Shown here piece by piece: positions 49,574 to 49,690 of a stretch of DNA of 49,690 bases. The DNA is taken from positions 1 to 49,690 of the forward strand of contig NZ_VCBC01000019.1 in assembly GCF_005843925.1 (NCBI RefSeq). The letters run 5' to 3'. The DNA is from Thalassotalea litorea (GTDB lineage Bacteria > Pseudomonadota > Gammaproteobacteria > Enterobacterales > Alteromonadaceae). The notes under the pieces are model-generated. The model ran no database searches and was not told the DNA's origin. It worked only from the letters and a program-made list of their open reading frames with translations. Both the position numbers and the translations under genes were made by a program. How positions within the stretch are numbered: the first letter of the stretch is position 1; every line of letters begins with the position of its first letter.

Positions 49574-49690
49574 TTACCGCTCAGTGCGGATGCTCATTTC
49601 CACCGTTTCTGTGCTATTCCCTTGCGTATCGTAAGCGATAGCTTGCAAAGATTTTACACCGTCAGACAATTTCGAAATATTAATCGTATG
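49574..49690 (-). CDS. Partial gene, C-terminal 38 residues
   Basis: The minus-strand frame is open from the window edge to a TAA at 49574 and ends KLSDGVKSLQAIAYDTQGN followed by STETVEMSIRTER. The G-V-x-x-L-x-A-x-A-x-D-x-x-G-N pattern is that of bacterial Ig-like modules of secreted proteins. A terminator follows. The main part lies outside the window. Confidence 0.7.
   Translation of the reverse strand, partial: HTINISKLSDGVKSLQAIAYDTQGNSTETVEMSIRTER

Overview
This is a chromosomal segment of a marine gammaproteobacterium. The core genes (thrS-infC-rpmI-rplT, the 367-residue type of purC, nif3, yccF, gloB next to a YafS-type methyltransferase, mltD, ribE, purU), a secreted GH86 agarase/porphyranase and an integrase close to Vibrio IntIA together suggest the order Alteromonadales. 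That is an inference from gene content; no rRNA is present.

Region 1 (1-12.2 kb) is the attI-proximal end of a large sedentary chromosomal integron. Twenty-one complete gene cassettes and the start of another are read leftward, away from the integrase. Each is bounded by an attC site beginning TTGTTA and ending TAACGCC on the + strand. Most cassettes carry one short minus-strand gene for a small membrane, exported or unknown protein; two adjacent cassettes are diverged copies of each other and carry no credible gene. Between the first cassette and intI lie about 760 bases with a 132-bp tandem repeat that carries regularly spaced palindromes. intI (12220-13227, +) has a consensus LexA box across its -10 element, so it is probably SOS-induced.

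Region 2 (13.2-24.3 kb) is ordinary chromosome: nif3 with a small downstream gene, yccF, an FGGY sugar kinase, a YafS-type methyltransferase, a beta-barrel protein, gloB, mltD, a REP-associated transposase surrounded by its 22-base repeats, a glutathione transferase and a second outer-membrane barrel. A 17-bp minisatellite (24.40-24.78 kb) follows.

Region 3 (24.9-35.3 kb) holds purC, the translation operon thrS-infC-rpmI-rplT (infC starts with AUU), a START-like periplasmic protein, an unknown anchored protein, a fructosamine-kinase-family protein, a CPXCG protein, ribE, a MATE transporter and tRNA-Val(GAC).

Region 4 (35.8-46.6 kb) is a compact red-algal polysaccharide locus. A 1951-residue multidomain GH86 enzyme and a Tat-exported PhoD-like phosphoesterase lie on the minus strand, divergent from two overlapping LacI-type regulators. 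A near-perfect LacI-type palindrome lies in front of the regulators and its half-site recurs in front of the enzyme gene.

Region 5 (46.7 kb to the end) has a beta-lactamase-fold serine hydrolase, a MITE-like element ending exactly at the purU stop codon, purU, and the last 38 codons of another gene.
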